This document shows, one piece after another, positions 8,176-16,428 of a stretch of 36,835 bases of DNA (the first letter of the stretch is position 1; each line of letters begins with the position of its first letter). Source of the DNA: Bog-473 sp963840245. GTDB taxonomy: Bacteria; Actinomycetota; Acidimicrobiia; Acidimicrobiales; RAAP-2. The translations under genes were made by a program, and so were the position numbers. The stretch covers positions 1 to 36,835 of the forward strand of contig CAWIYI010000040.1 of NCBI GenBank assembly GCA_963840245.1, written 5' to 3'. The notes beneath the pieces were generated by a model that was given only the letters and a program-made list of their open reading frames with translations, was not told the origin of the DNA and did not search any database.

Positions 8176-9993
8176 GTGCCGCCCCCCGTCACCGCTTCTG
8201 GACCCATTGCGGTCGAGCTCATTCGCAATTTTTCCATCATCAGCCACGTCGACCACGGCAAGTCGACCCTCTCCGACCGGATTCTCGAGATCACCGGGGC
8301 CGTCGACCCCCGCCTCATGCGGGAGCAGTACCTCGACTCGATGGACATCGAGCGGGAGCGGGGGATCACCATCAAGGCCCAGAACGTCAGGGTGGTGCAC
8401 TCCGGGCACATCCTCCACCTGATCGACACCCCCGGCCACGTCGACTTCGGCTACGAGGTCTCCCGCTCGCTGGCGGCCTGTGAGGGTGCCGTGCTCCTGG
8501 TCGACGCGTCGCAGGGCATCCAGGCCCAGACGCTGGCCAACTGCTACCAAGCCATTGAGAACGACCTCGAGATCGTGCCGGTCCTCAACAAGATCGACCT
8601 GCCGGCGGCCGACCCGGTCCGCTGTGCGCTCGAGATCGAGCACGTGCTGGGACTCCCGGCCGAGTCCATCCTCCATATCTCGGCCAAGACGGGCGAGGGG
8701 GTGCCGGACCTGCTCGACGCGATCATCGCCCGCATCCCTCCGCCCCAGGGCGAGCCCGCCGCGCCGCTGCGCGCCCTGATCTTCGACTCCTCCTACGACC
8801 AGTACCGTGGCGTCGTCAGCTCCATACGCATCGTCGACGGGTCGCTCCCCAGCGGGGCGCGTCTGCGCTTCATGCAGGCCAACGCAGTCCACGACATCGA
8901 AGAAGTCGGCGTGCGCACCCCCGTGGCCGTTCCCGTCGACGGGTTGGGTCCGGGCGAGGTCGGTTACCTCATCGCCGGGATCAAGGACGTGGGCGAGGCG
9001 CGCTCGGGGGAGACGGTGACCACCGCGCAGCACGGCGCCACCGACGCGCTCGCCGGCTACCGGGATCCCAAGCCCATGGTGTTCTGCGGTCTCTACCCGG
9101 TCGACGGCGACGAGCTGCCGGACCTGCGCGACGCGCTCGACCGGCTCAAGCTCAATGACGCCAGCTTCACGTTCGAGCCCGAGTCCTCCCATGCCCTGGG
9201 GATCGGTTTCCGTTGCGGCTTCCTGGGCCTGCTGCACATGGAGATCGTCCGCGAGCGCCTGGAGCGCGAGTTCGACCTGTCTCTCATTGCCACCGCGCCG
9301 AGTGTCGAGTACCGGGCCTTCCTCACCGACGGGACCGAGCTCGACGTCGACAACCCGACCGAGCTCCCCGACGCCAGCCGGATCGACCACATCGACGAGC
9401 CCATGTTGTCGGCCACCATCATCACGCCGACCGAGTACACCGGCACCGTCATGGAGCTCTGCCAGACCCGGCGGGGGGACATGACCCGTATGGAATACCT
9501 CTCGCCGGAGCGCGTCGAGCTCGTCTACACGCTCCCCCTGGCCGAGGTCGTGATCGACTTCTTCGACCAGCTGAAGAGCCGGACCAAGGGGTACGCCAGC
9601 TTGGACTACGAGCCGGAGGACTACGCCACCGGCAATCTCGTGCGGGTCGACATCCTGATCAACCACGCACCCGTCGACGCCTTCTCGACCATCGTGCACC
9701 GGAGCACGGCCGACGTCTACGGCCGCAAGATGGCCGAGAAGCTGCGCGAGCTGATCCCCCGGCAGCTCTTCGACGTCCCGATCCAGGCGGCCATCGGCGG
9801 CCGCATCGTGGCCCGGGAGACGGTCAAGGCGAAGCGCAAGGACGTCCTGGCCAAGTGCTACGGCGGTGACATCACCCGCAAGCGCAAGCTGCTCGAGAGG
9901 CAGAAGGAGGGCAAGAAGCGCATGAAGACCATCGGGCGGGTCGACGTGCCCCAGGAGGCCTTCATCTCCGCGTTGCGCCTGGGTGATGACTGA
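8176..9993 (+). CDS. lepA: elongation factor 4 (translational GTPase)
   Basis: A 605-residue LepA/EF4, a ribosome-bound GTPase affecting translocation and ribosome biogenesis. GTPase motifs are in order: SHVDHGKST (residues 23-31), GITIKAQ for switch I, DTPGHVDF and NKIDLPAADP. The LepA-specific C-terminal domain is intact (TVKAKRKDVLAKCYGGD, then KRMKTIGRVDVPQEAF). The GTG at 8176 gives an N-terminus of 15 residues before LIRNFSII, close to the usual start, and lies just after a TACGAT box. An in-frame start at 8074 would add 34 unlikely residues. The 3' end is followed by a short imperfect duplication of its own last bases. Confidence 0.95.
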   Translation: MPPPVTASGPIAVELIRNFSIISHVDHGKSTLSDRILEITGAVDPRLMREQYLDSMDIERERGITIKAQNVRVVHSGHILHLIDTPGHVDFGYEVSRSLAACEGAVLLVDASQGIQAQTLANCYQAIENDLEIVPVLNKIDLPAADPVRCALEIEHVLGLPAESILHISAKTGEGVPDLLDAIIARIPPPQGEPAAPLRALIFDSSYDQYRGVVSSIRIVDGSLPSGARLRFMQANAVHDIEEVGVRTPVAVPVDGLGPGEVGYLIAGIKDVGEARSGETVTTAQHGATDALAGYRDPKPMVFCGLYPVDGDELPDLRDALDRLKLNDASFTFEPESSHALGIGFRCGFLGLLHMEIVRERLEREFDLSLIATAPSVEYRAFLTDGTELDVDNPTELPDASRIDHIDEPMLSATIITPTEYTGTVMELCQTRRGDMTRMEYLSPERVELVYTLPLAEVVIDFFDQLKSRTKGYASLDYEPEDYATGNLVRVDILINHAPVDAFSTIVHRSTADVYGRKMAEKLRELIPRQLFDVPIQAAIGGRIVARETVKAKRKDVLAKCYGGDITRKRKLLERQKEGKKRMKTIGRVDVPQEAFISALRLGDD

Positions 9994-10016
9994 GTGCGCC
10001 TGGGTGACGATGACTG
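9974..10016 (+). repeat. imperfect tandem duplication of the lepA 3' end
   Basis: TGCGCCTGGGTGA followed by TGACTG (9974-9992) recurs at 9995-10016 with a 3-nt insertion, period 21. The first copy holds the last codons and stop of lepA; the second lies in the intergenic region. Confidence 0.6.
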
Positions 10017-10036
10017 GGGGGCTGGGCGGTTGTCGT

Positions 10037-10051
10037 CCAATTTCAAATTGG
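10037..10051. promoter_or_regulatory. AT-rich perfect palindrome upstream of hrcA
   Basis: CCAATTTCAAATTGG, two 7-bp arms around a single C, in a stretch otherwise above 65% GC. It lies 33 bp upstream of the CIRCE element. It resembles an operator more than a terminator because no U-tract follows. It does not match the HspR HAIR consensus. Which regulator would bind is unknown. Confidence 0.45.
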
Positions 10052-10083
10052 CGTGGGTCCTGGTGGCGCCCACGGCGGTTGCC

Positions 10084-10110
10084 CTGGCACTCGGTAGACT
10101 TGAGTGCTAG
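10084..10110 (+). promoter_or_regulatory. CIRCE operator for HrcA
   Basis: CTGGCACTC, 9 nt, GAGTGCTAG. Against the CIRCE consensus TTAGCACTC-N9-GAGTGCTAA the left arm matches 7 of 9 and the right arm 8 of 9, with the exact 9-nt spacer. It ends 7 nt before the hrcA ATG, so HrcA most likely represses its own hrcA-dnaJ operon. A possible -10, TAGACT at 10095-10100, lies inside the spacer, so repressor and polymerase would compete. Confidence 0.85.
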
Positions 10111-10117
10111 GCACGTC

Positions 10118-11191
10118 ATGACACCGATCCCCGACTCGACCCCCCATACCGATGCTGCAGACGACGAGCGCGCCCTCAACGCCCGTCGGGCGGCCATCCT
10201 CGAGGCGGTGGTCACCGAGTACATCGGGACCGCCGAGCCGGTGGGGTCCTCCCACGTCGCCAGCGCCCCGGGCGTGCAGGTGTCCTCGGCCACCGTCCGC
10301 TCGGAGATGGTGGCGCTCGAGCGCGAGGGCTACCTCGTCCAGCCCCACACGAGTGCTGGCCGTATCCCGACCGACAAGGGCTACCGCTTTTTCGTCGACC
10401 ACCTGACCGGGCCCGGTGTCCTCGGGCCCATCCAGCGCCGCCAGGTGACGCAGTTCTTCGAGCAGGTTCATGGTGAGATGGAGACGGTGCTCGAGCGGGC
10501 CTCCGGCCTGCTCTCCGAGTTGACCTCCTACGCCGCCGTGGTTGTCGGTCCCTCGCACGACACGGCCACCATCCGTTCCATCCAGCTCGTCGGGCTGTCG
10601 CCGCTGCACGCGCTGTTGGTCGTGGTGCTCTCCGACGGCGCCGTCGAGAAGCGGACCATCGACCTCGAGGTCGAGACCGCGGACGAGGCGCTGGCCGGCG
10701 CCGGCACGGTGCTCTCCTCATCCCTGGTCGGGCGCAGGCTCACCCAGCCCTGGATCGTCCCGGCCAGCGGTTCCGCGCAGGTCGACCACCTCGTCGGCGC
10801 GGCGCGTCGGGCCTTCGACTCCCTCGAGGGCGCCATGGAGTCGGATCAGATCTTCGTGGGCGGTCCCGCCCGTCTTGCCGAGTCCTTCGACGCCGTGGAG
10901 ACCGTGCGCTCGGTCCTCGCCATCCTGGAACAGCAGCTGGTCGTCGTGACACTTTTGCGCGACGTCCTCGACCGCGGCCTCTCCGTTGCCATCGGCACCG
11001 AGCACGGTTTCGAGCCGCTCTCATCGTGTGCCGTCGTGGTGTCGCCGGTCTCCATCGACGGGCAGGACCTCGGCGCCGTCGGGCTGCTCGGCCCGACCCG
11101 CATGGACTACGCGCGGGCCATGGCCGCGGCCCACGTGGTGGGCGAGCGGCTCGGGGAGCGCATCAGCGGGGGGCACGATGGCCGTCACTGA
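10118..11191 (+). CDS. hrcA: heat-inducible transcription repressor
   Basis: A 357-residue HrcA, the repressor that binds CIRCE and is released on heat shock. The N-terminal winged helix is clear: RRAAILEAVVTEYIGTAEPV, then SSATVRSEMVALEREGYL and QPHTSAGRIPTDKGYRFFVD, the family hallmark. The GAF-like dimer domain follows (VVVGPSHDTATIRSIQLVGL; VAIGTEHGFEPLSSCAVV) and ends with PTRMDYARAMAAAHVVGERL. The ATG at 10118 lies 7 nt after the CIRCE element. The gene overlaps dnaJ by 14 bp. No grpE or dnaK is linked here. Confidence 0.95.
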   Translation: MTPIPDSTPHTDAADDERALNARRAAILEAVVTEYIGTAEPVGSSHVASAPGVQVSSATVRSEMVALEREGYLVQPHTSAGRIPTDKGYRFFVDHLTGPGVLGPIQRRQVTQFFEQVHGEMETVLERASGLLSELTSYAAVVVGPSHDTATIRSIQLVGLSPLHALLVVVLSDGAVEKRTIDLEVETADEALAGAGTVLSSSLVGRRLTQPWIVPASGSAQVDHLVGAARRAFDSLEGAMESDQIFVGGPARLAESFDAVETVRSVLAILEQQLVVVTLLRDVLDRGLSVAIGTEHGFEPLSSCAVVVSPVSIDGQDLGAVGLLGPTRMDYARAMAAAHVVGERLGERISGGHDGRH

Positions 11192-12323
11192 CGGGCTGGG
11201 CGACCTCTACGCGCTGCTCGGGGTCGGCCCCGACGCCAGTGACGACGAGATCAAGCGGGCCTACCGCGCCCGCGCCCGCGAGCTGCACCCCGACACCAAC
11301 CACGGGGACCCTGCCGCCGAGGCGCGCTTCAAGGAAGTGACCGTCGCCTACGAGGTGCTGCGCGACCCCGACCGGCGGGCCCGCTACGACCGCTTCGGCC
11401 CCGAGGGCGTGTTCGGGTCGCAGGCCGCAGGCGCGGGTGGCTTCGGCTTCGAAGGCGGCCTGGGCGACATCTTCGAGGCGTTCTTCGGGCAGATGGGGGG
11501 GACCGGCAATCGGCGGCGCGGTCCCCAGGTCGGCGCGGACGCCGAGGTCCGGCTTGGGATCGAATTCTCCGAGGCAGTGTTCGGCAGCCGCCAGGAGATC
11601 TCGGTCCGCCTCCCGACCATGTGCACCACGTGTGCGGGCAGGGGCACCGCCCCCGGCACCGAGCCGGTGACGTGCATCGACTGCCAGGGCGCCGGCGAGT
11701 TGCGCCGTGTTCGCCAGTCGTTGCTCGGGCAGGTCGTGACGAGCGCCGCCTGCTCGCGCTGCAGCGGGACCGGCGAGATGATCCCCAACCCGTGCGTCGA
11801 CTGCCGCGGCGAAGGGCGCCGCATGGAGGAGAACACGTTCACCGTCGAGGTGCCCGCCGGCGTGGAGGACGGGTCCACCCTGCGCCTGGCCGACCGCGGG
11901 GCGGCCGGTCAGCGCGGCGGCCCGAGCGGTTCGCTGTTCGTCCACTTGGCGGTGCAACCCGACCAGCGCTTCGAGCGCCAAGGGGACACCATCCACACCA
12001 CGTTGACCATCAGCGTCGCCCAGGCGGCCCTGGGGACCGAGACCGACGTCGAGACCCTCGACGGGCCGCAGCACCTGACGATCGGGCCGGGCACCCAGCA
12101 CGGGCACATCGAGCGCATCCGCAACCTCGGCGTACCGCACCTGCGCGGCCGCGGCCGGGGTGACTTCTACGTGCACGTGCTGGTCGCGACGCCCACCGAT
12201 CTCAGCCCGGAGCAGGACGAGCTCATGCGCCAATTCGCCGCGTCACGAGGTGAAGAGGTCTCGGCCCCCGGTGCCGGTGGCGGTGAGGGCGTGTTCTCGC
12301 GCCTGCGCTCTGCCTTTGGCTAG
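11178..12323 (+). CDS. dnaJ: chaperone protein DnaJ
   Basis: A 381-residue type I DnaJ, which delivers clients to DnaK and stimulates its ATPase. The J domain holds H37-P38-D39, followed by a Gly/Phe-rich linker (GAGGFGFEGGLGDIFEAFFG). Four zinc-binding repeats lie between residues 149 and 213: CTTCAGRG, CIDCQGAG, CSRCSGTG and CVDCRGEG. The C-terminal substrate-binding domains follow. It overlaps hrcA by 14 bp and is probably controlled through the same CIRCE. The C-terminal tail is Gly/Ala-rich. Complete and ordinary in length. Confidence 0.95.
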   Translation: MAVTDGLGDLYALLGVGPDASDDEIKRAYRARARELHPDTNHGDPAAEARFKEVTVAYEVLRDPDRRARYDRFGPEGVFGSQAAGAGGFGFEGGLGDIFEAFFGQMGGTGNRRRGPQVGADAEVRLGIEFSEAVFGSRQEISVRLPTMCTTCAGRGTAPGTEPVTCIDCQGAGELRRVRQSLLGQVVTSAACSRCSGTGEMIPNPCVDCRGEGRRMEENTFTVEVPAGVEDGSTLRLADRGAAGQRGGPSGSLFVHLAVQPDQRFERQGDTIHTTLTISVAQAALGTETDVETLDGPQHLTIGPGTQHGHIERIRNLGVPHLRGRGRGDFYVHVLVATPTDLSPEQDELMRQFAASRGEEVSAPGAGGGEGVFSRLRSAFG

Positions 12324-12351
12324 CGCCGGACCCACCTACGCCGCCGTCGCC

Positions 12352-13080
12352 GTGCGCGCCGCGGCGGCCGCCCAGGTCTTCGTCGACGACCCGGACCGAC
12401 CATCACTGTCCGACGAGGATGCACACCACCTGAGCCGCGTGCTGCGACTGCGCGACGGTGAGGAGGTCATCGCCGCCGATGGGCACGGACGCTGGGTGCG
12501 TACCGCATGGCGAGGCCCGGCAGCCCTCGAGCGGCTCACGGCCGGCACCGGTATCGGCGGCGACGGGACCGTGCAGTCCGAGGGGCTCGCCGAGCCGCCG
12601 CTCACCGTGGCCTTCGCCCCGGTGAAAGGGGAGCGGCCCGAATGGGTCGTCCAGAAGCTGACCGAGTTGGGCATCGACCGCATCGTCCCGCTGCGCACCG
12701 AGCGCAGCGTCGTGCGCTGGTCCGGCGCCCGCGGCCAGGCGACCGTCGAGAAGCTGCGCCGGGTGGTGCGCGAAGCGGCGGCGCAGAGCCGGCGCGTCTG
12801 GCTGCCCGAGGTCAGCGACACGCTGCCCTTCGCCGACCTGGCCGCATTGGGCGGCCCGGGCGAGGTCGTCTTGGCCCAGCTGAGCGGGGACCGGCCGACT
12901 GTGGCCCAGCGTGTGGTGGCCGTCGGGCCCGAGGGCGGGTGGAGCACCGAGGAGCTGGAGTCGGGCCTGCCCACGGTGGGGTTCGGCTTGAGCGTCCTGC
13001 GGGCCGAGACGGCGGCCGTCACCGCCGGAGCCCTTCTGGCCTCCCTGCGGACCGGGACCGTGGCGGCGACAGAGGGGTGA
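12352..13080 (+). CDS. rsmE: 16S rRNA (uracil1498-N3)-methyltransferase
   Basis: A 242-residue SPOUT-class methyltransferase that methylates U1498 of 16S rRNA with S-adenosylmethionine. An N-terminal PUA-like part (QVFVDDPDRP, HHLSRVLRLRDGEEV) precedes the catalytic knot with VAFAPVKGERPEWVVQKLTE, RTERSV, VAVGPEGGWSTEEL and the SAM-binding end LSVLRAETAAVTA. The GTG at 12352 puts the start just before QVFVDD, as in relatives. A TTG at 12316 overlapping the end of dnaJ is the alternative and would add 12 residues. Placement directly after dnaJ is common in bacteria. Confidence 0.9.
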   Translation: MRAAAAAQVFVDDPDRPSLSDEDAHHLSRVLRLRDGEEVIAADGHGRWVRTAWRGPAALERLTAGTGIGGDGTVQSEGLAEPPLTVAFAPVKGERPEWVVQKLTELGIDRIVPLRTERSVVRWSGARGQATVEKLRRVVREAAAQSRRVWLPEVSDTLPFADLAALGGPGEVVLAQLSGDRPTVAQRVVAVGPEGGWSTEELESGLPTVGFGLSVLRAETAAVTAGALLASLRTGTVAATEG

Positions 13081-13139
13081 CCCCGGCCGACGAACGCCCA
13101 CACGGGCACCCTTGGTCACCGGCAGGACCCGGGGACCGG

Positions 13140-13145
13140 TAAGTT
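13140..13145 (+). promoter_or_regulatory. leaderless -10 upstream of the HIT gene
   Basis: TAAGTT, 7 nt before a GTG at 13153 that opens a 13-codon reading frame. Either that short frame is translated from a leaderless transcript, or the box gives the HIT gene a leader of about 40 nt. Confidence 0.45.
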
Positions 13146-13152
13146 CGGACCA

Positions 13153-13194
13153 GTGATCAGGCTGGCGCAGAGGGACGGCGACCCCGGGGCATGA
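13153..13194 (+). CDS. possible leaderless 13-codon leader ORF
   Basis: GTG at 13153 opens 13 codons (V-I-R-L-A-Q-R-D-G-D-P-G-A) and ends at TGA 13192-13194, overlapping the ATG of the HIT gene in ATGA. It sits 7 nt after a TAAGTT box, the spacing seen at leaderless genes in this window. No Shine-Dalgarno stands before the HIT ATG, so ribosomes finishing this short frame could restart on the HIT gene. The peptide has no run of a single amino acid that would suggest attenuation. Translation is inferred, not shown. Confidence 0.35.
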   Translation: MIRLAQRDGDPGA

Positions 13195-13556
13195 CGGACG
13201 CCGCCGACTGCCTCTTCTGCCAGATCGTGGCGGGTGCGGTGCCGTCCGAGACGGTGCACGAGACACCGACGACCCTGGCCTTCAAGGACATCCACCCGGC
13301 CGCTCCGCTCCACGTGCTCGTGGTGCCCCGTCGTCACATCGACGACGCCTCGACGGTCACCGCTGAGGACGGGCCTGTCGTGGCCGACATGCTCATGGCC
13401 GCGCGGGCCGTCGCGGACGCCGCCGGCCTGGCGACACCGGATCGGGGCTACCGCCTCATCTTCAACATCGGGCCCGATGCCATGAACTCGGTCCCGCACC
13501 TCCACCTCCACGTCCTGGGGGGCGAACCACTGAAGGGGCACCTTGCCGTCACATGA
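13191..13556 (+). CDS. HIT family protein (HINT-like hydrolase)
   Basis: A 121-residue histidine-triad protein, a nucleotide hydrolase or transferase of the HINT branch that typically cleaves adenosine phosphoramidates. The triad is H103-L-H105-L-H107 in a VPHLHLHVLGG end. Upstream lie CLFCQIVAG (C7 and C10, often zinc-binding), FKDIHPAAPLHVLVVPRRH, and FNIGPDA. The C-terminus GGEPLKGHLAVT differs from the usual GGRPL-x-WPPG ending but is not truncated. The ATG at 13191 overlaps the stop of a possible leader peptide. phoH starts 7 bp after its stop. Confidence 0.92.
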   Translation: MTDAADCLFCQIVAGAVPSETVHETPTTLAFKDIHPAAPLHVLVVPRRHIDDASTVTAEDGPVVADMLMAARAVADAAGLATPDRGYRLIFNIGPDAMNSVPHLHLHVLGGEPLKGHLAVT

Positions 13557-13563
13557 CCGCACC

Positions 13564-14529
13564 ATGACCACGACCCTGCGCGCCGAGTGCTTCGTCCCGG
13601 GCAACCACTTGATGGCCGGTCTTCTCGGGACACGCGACGAGCACCTCCGCCAGATCGAGCAGGCCTTCCCCTCCGACCAGATCGTGGTGCAGGGCGACCG
13701 CATCTCCGTCGAGGGTCCCGATGCCGAGTTGGTGGTGCGGCTCTTCGAGGAGCTCATCCTCATGGTCCAGGCCGGTCGGAACCTCGACTCCTCGGCAGTG
13801 GCCCGCGCCATCGACATGGTGCGGGACGACATCCGTCCGAGCGACGTCTTGCGTTCCGAGGTTGTCCGGGCCGCCGGCGGCAAGACGGTGCGCCCTAACA
13901 CGGCCGGGCAGAAGCGGTATGTCGACGCCATCTCGCAGAGCATCATCACGTTCGGGATCGGGCCGGCGGGAACGGGGAAGTCCTACCTGGCGGTGGCCCA
14001 GGCGGTACACGCTCTCCAGTCGCGACAGGTCACGCGCATCATCTTGACCCGGCCCGCCGTCGAGGCCGGCGAGCGCCTCGGCTTCCTACCGGGCGACCTG
14101 ATGGCCAAGGTCGACCCGTACCTCCGCCCGCTCTACGACGCGCTGTACGACCTGCTCGAGCCCGAGGGCGCACAGCGACTCCTCGACCGCGGCACCATCG
14201 AGGTCGCACCCCTCGCTTTCATGCGGGGTCGGACACTCAACAGCTCGTTCATCATCCTCGACGAGGCCCAGAACACGACTCCCGAGCAGATGAAGATGTT
14301 CCTGACCCGGATCGGGTTCGGTTCCAAGTGCGTGGTCACCGGTGACGTGACCCAGATCGACGTGCCGGGGGGCCGCTCGGGACTGGTCGGCCTGGAGCCG
14401 GTGCTGGGCGGGATCGACGACATCACGTTCGTCCACCTGAGCCGCCGCGACGTCGTCCGCCACAAGATCGTGGCCGACATCGTCGACGCCTACGAGGTGG
14501 CAGAAGGGCGGGCGGGTTCCACGCAGTGA
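13564..14529 (+). CDS. PhoH family ATPase (PhoH-like, ybeZ type)
   Basis: A 321-residue cytoplasmic PhoH-like ATPase, an RNA-linked P-loop protein usually encoded beside ybeY. It has an N-terminal KH-like part (QIVVQGDRISVEGPDAEL), Walker A GPAGTGKS at residues 133-140, LTRPAVEAGERLGFLPGDL, Walker B with FIILDEAQNTTPEQM, and VVTGDVTQIDVP. The ATG at 13564 is preferred to a TTG seven codons earlier that overlaps the HIT gene. The stop overlaps the ybeY GTG (GTGA). The pair probably acts in rRNA processing or ribosome quality control. Confidence 0.93.
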   Translation: MTTTLRAECFVPGNHLMAGLLGTRDEHLRQIEQAFPSDQIVVQGDRISVEGPDAELVVRLFEELILMVQAGRNLDSSAVARAIDMVRDDIRPSDVLRSEVVRAAGGKTVRPNTAGQKRYVDAISQSIITFGIGPAGTGKSYLAVAQAVHALQSRQVTRIILTRPAVEAGERLGFLPGDLMAKVDPYLRPLYDALYDLLEPEGAQRLLDRGTIEVAPLAFMRGRTLNSSFIILDEAQNTTPEQMKMFLTRIGFGSKCVVTGDVTQIDVPGGRSGLVGLEPVLGGIDDITFVHLSRRDVVRHKIVADIVDAYEVAEGRAGSTQ

Positions 14530-15035
14530 CGATCGACGTCTTTGCGGCTGACGAGCAGCAGGTTCATCAGATGGACGTCGCTCGATGGGCGGGACTGGCG
14601 CGCCAGGTGCTGCAGGCGCGCGGCGTGAAAGGCGAGACCGAGGTCTCGCTCCTCTTCGTCGACGAGGACGCCATCGCCGCGCTCAACGAGCAGTTCTTGG
14701 GCAAGACGGGACCGACCGACGTGCTCTCCTTCCCCATCGAGGACGAGCCCGGACCCACCGGCCGTTCCCCGGACTTCGGTGGGAGCGGTCCCGGAAGCTC
14801 GGCCGAGCAAGGCATCCTCACCCTGCTCGGTGACGTGGTCATCTGTCCCGTCGTGGCAGCTCGCAACGCGGAAGAGCACGAGGTGTCCTTCGAGGACGAG
14901 GTGGCGCTACTCGTCGTTCACGGGTTGTTGCACCTGCTCGGCATGGACCACGAGAAGGAGGCGGAGGCGGAGCGGATGGAGGCGGTGGAGCAGCAGCTGC
15001 TCACGCGCTTCCACCGGGTCGACCACAGAGCATGA
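14526..15035 (+). CDS. ybeY: endoribonuclease YbeY (rRNA maturation factor)
   Basis: A 169-residue zinc-dependent YbeY, needed for 16S rRNA 3' maturation and ribosome quality control. The metal site is H132-G-L-L-H136-L-L-G-M-D-H142. LNEQFLGKTGPTDVLSFP is the other conserved block. A 20-residue Gly/Ser/Pro-rich loop (about residues 76-95) sits between DVLSFP and LGDVVIC, longer than in E. coli but common in actinobacteria. GTG start in a GTGA overlap with phoH; the stop overlaps the next gene's ATG (ATGA). Confidence 0.94.
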   Translation: MTIDVFAADEQQVHQMDVARWAGLARQVLQARGVKGETEVSLLFVDEDAIAALNEQFLGKTGPTDVLSFPIEDEPGPTGRSPDFGGSGPGSSAEQGILTLLGDVVICPVVAARNAEEHEVSFEDEVALLVVHGLLHLLGMDHEKEAEAERMEAVEQQLLTRFHRVDHRA

Positions 15036-16423
15036 GCGTCCCCACGCTCCTGGCGTCATCGGGGTTTCATTTCGAGGACGGCATCCTCATCGTCATCATC
15101 GCCATCCTGCTCGCGGCTTCGGGCGTCCTGGCCATGGCCGAGACCAGCCTCGTCCGGATGAACCGGATCAAGGCCAAGTCGCTGGTGGACGAGAAGAAGC
15201 GCGGCGCCCGTCAGCTGGCCCGGTTGGTCGAGAACCCGGCCAACTTCCTCAATCCCATATTGCTGCTGGTGCTGATGTGCCAGTTGATCTCCGCCACCCT
15301 GGTCGGCATCGTCGCCGAGCACCTCTTCGGCGGCCTGGGCGTCTCCCTCGGCATCGTGTTCGAGATCGTGGTCATCTTCGTGTTCTTCGAGGCCGTCCCG
15401 AAGAACTGGGCCGTGCAGCACGCCGACAGGGCCGCCCTGCTCAGTGCGCCCCTCGTCAGCACGCTCATCCGGTTCCCGCCGATCCGCTGGATCTCGGCCA
15501 TCCTCATCGGTCTGGCCAACCGGATCATCGGCGCCGGCGGCGAAGCCGGGGAGGGGTTCGAGCGCTCGTACATCACCGACTCGGAGCTGAAGGCGATGGC
15601 CGACGTCGCGCACGAGGAGAACGTGATCGAGCATGACGAGCGGACGTTCATCCACTCCATCATCGACTTCGGCGACACGGTCACGCGTGAGGTGATGACA
15701 CCGCGTCCCGACATGGTCACGGTCGAAGCCGACGTCACCGTCCGCGACGCGCTCGAGGCGGCTCTTGGCGCCGGGTACAGCCGGATACCCGTCGAGGCGG
15801 ACGGGATCGACGACATCATCGGCATCGCATACGCCAAGGACCTCGTGCGCGCGGAGAGGGTGGGCAAGGCCGGGCAGGCCGTGCGCGACAGCATGCGCCC
15901 GGCCAAGTTCATCCCCGAGTCGAAGGAAGTCTCGGATCTCCTGCGCGAGATGCAGGAGGAGAAGTTCCACATGGCGATCGTCGTCGACGAGTACGGCGGC
16001 ACGGCGGGGCTGGTCACGCTCGAGGACCTCCTCGAAGAGCTCGTCGGCGACATCGTGGACGAGTTCGACGTGGAGGAGCCGACCGTCGAGCGCTGCGCGG
16101 ACGGTTCGATACTGGTGAGTGCGTTGTACTCTGTGGACGACGCCGACCAGCTTTTGGGAGCGGAGCTCCCGCAGGGTCCCTGGGACACCGTCGGCGGACT
16201 GATGCTGGACCTGGTCGGGCGGGTCCCCGATCCGGGCGACTCGGTCGAGGTGAAGGGCTTCCGCCTGACCGCCCTCGACGTCCGCGGGCGACGCATCGGA
16301 CGTGTCCGCATAGAGCCCACCGGCGCACCGACCGATGCCGATGCCGACCGCGGCCGACGATCACCGGGACAACGGCACGGCAACGGCAACGGCCCGGGCA
16401 GCGCTTCACACAACGGGAACTGA
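15032..16423 (+). CDS. hemolysin family/CNNM-CorC-type membrane transporter
   Basis: A 463-residue membrane protein of the CNNM/CorC (HlyC) family, associated with Mg2+/Na+ transport or efflux. The N-terminal CNNM domain has four hydrophobic segments (about residues 16-38, 72-95, 99-120 and 140-160), with the small-residue motifs AMAETSLVRMNRIKA and PKNWAVQHA. Two CBS domains follow (EVMTPRPDMVTVEADVTV; HMAIVVDEYGGTAGLVTLED), then a CorC_HlyC domain (WDTVGGLMLDLVGRVPDPGD). The tail is Gly/Asn/Ser-rich and likely disordered. It lies between ybeY and era, the standard position. Complete. Confidence 0.92.
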   Translation: MSVPTLLASSGFHFEDGILIVIIAILLAASGVLAMAETSLVRMNRIKAKSLVDEKKRGARQLARLVENPANFLNPILLLVLMCQLISATLVGIVAEHLFGGLGVSLGIVFEIVVIFVFFEAVPKNWAVQHADRAALLSAPLVSTLIRFPPIRWISAILIGLANRIIGAGGEAGEGFERSYITDSELKAMADVAHEENVIEHDERTFIHSIIDFGDTVTREVMTPRPDMVTVEADVTVRDALEAALGAGYSRIPVEADGIDDIIGIAYAKDLVRAERVGKAGQAVRDSMRPAKFIPESKEVSDLLREMQEEKFHMAIVVDEYGGTAGLVTLEDLLEELVGDIVDEFDVEEPTVERCADGSILVSALYSVDDADQLLGAELPQGPWDTVGGLMLDLVGRVPDPGDSVEVKGFRLTALDVRGRRIGRVRIEPTGAPTDADADRGRRSPGQRHGNGNGPGSASHNGN

Positions 16424-16428
16424 GGACG

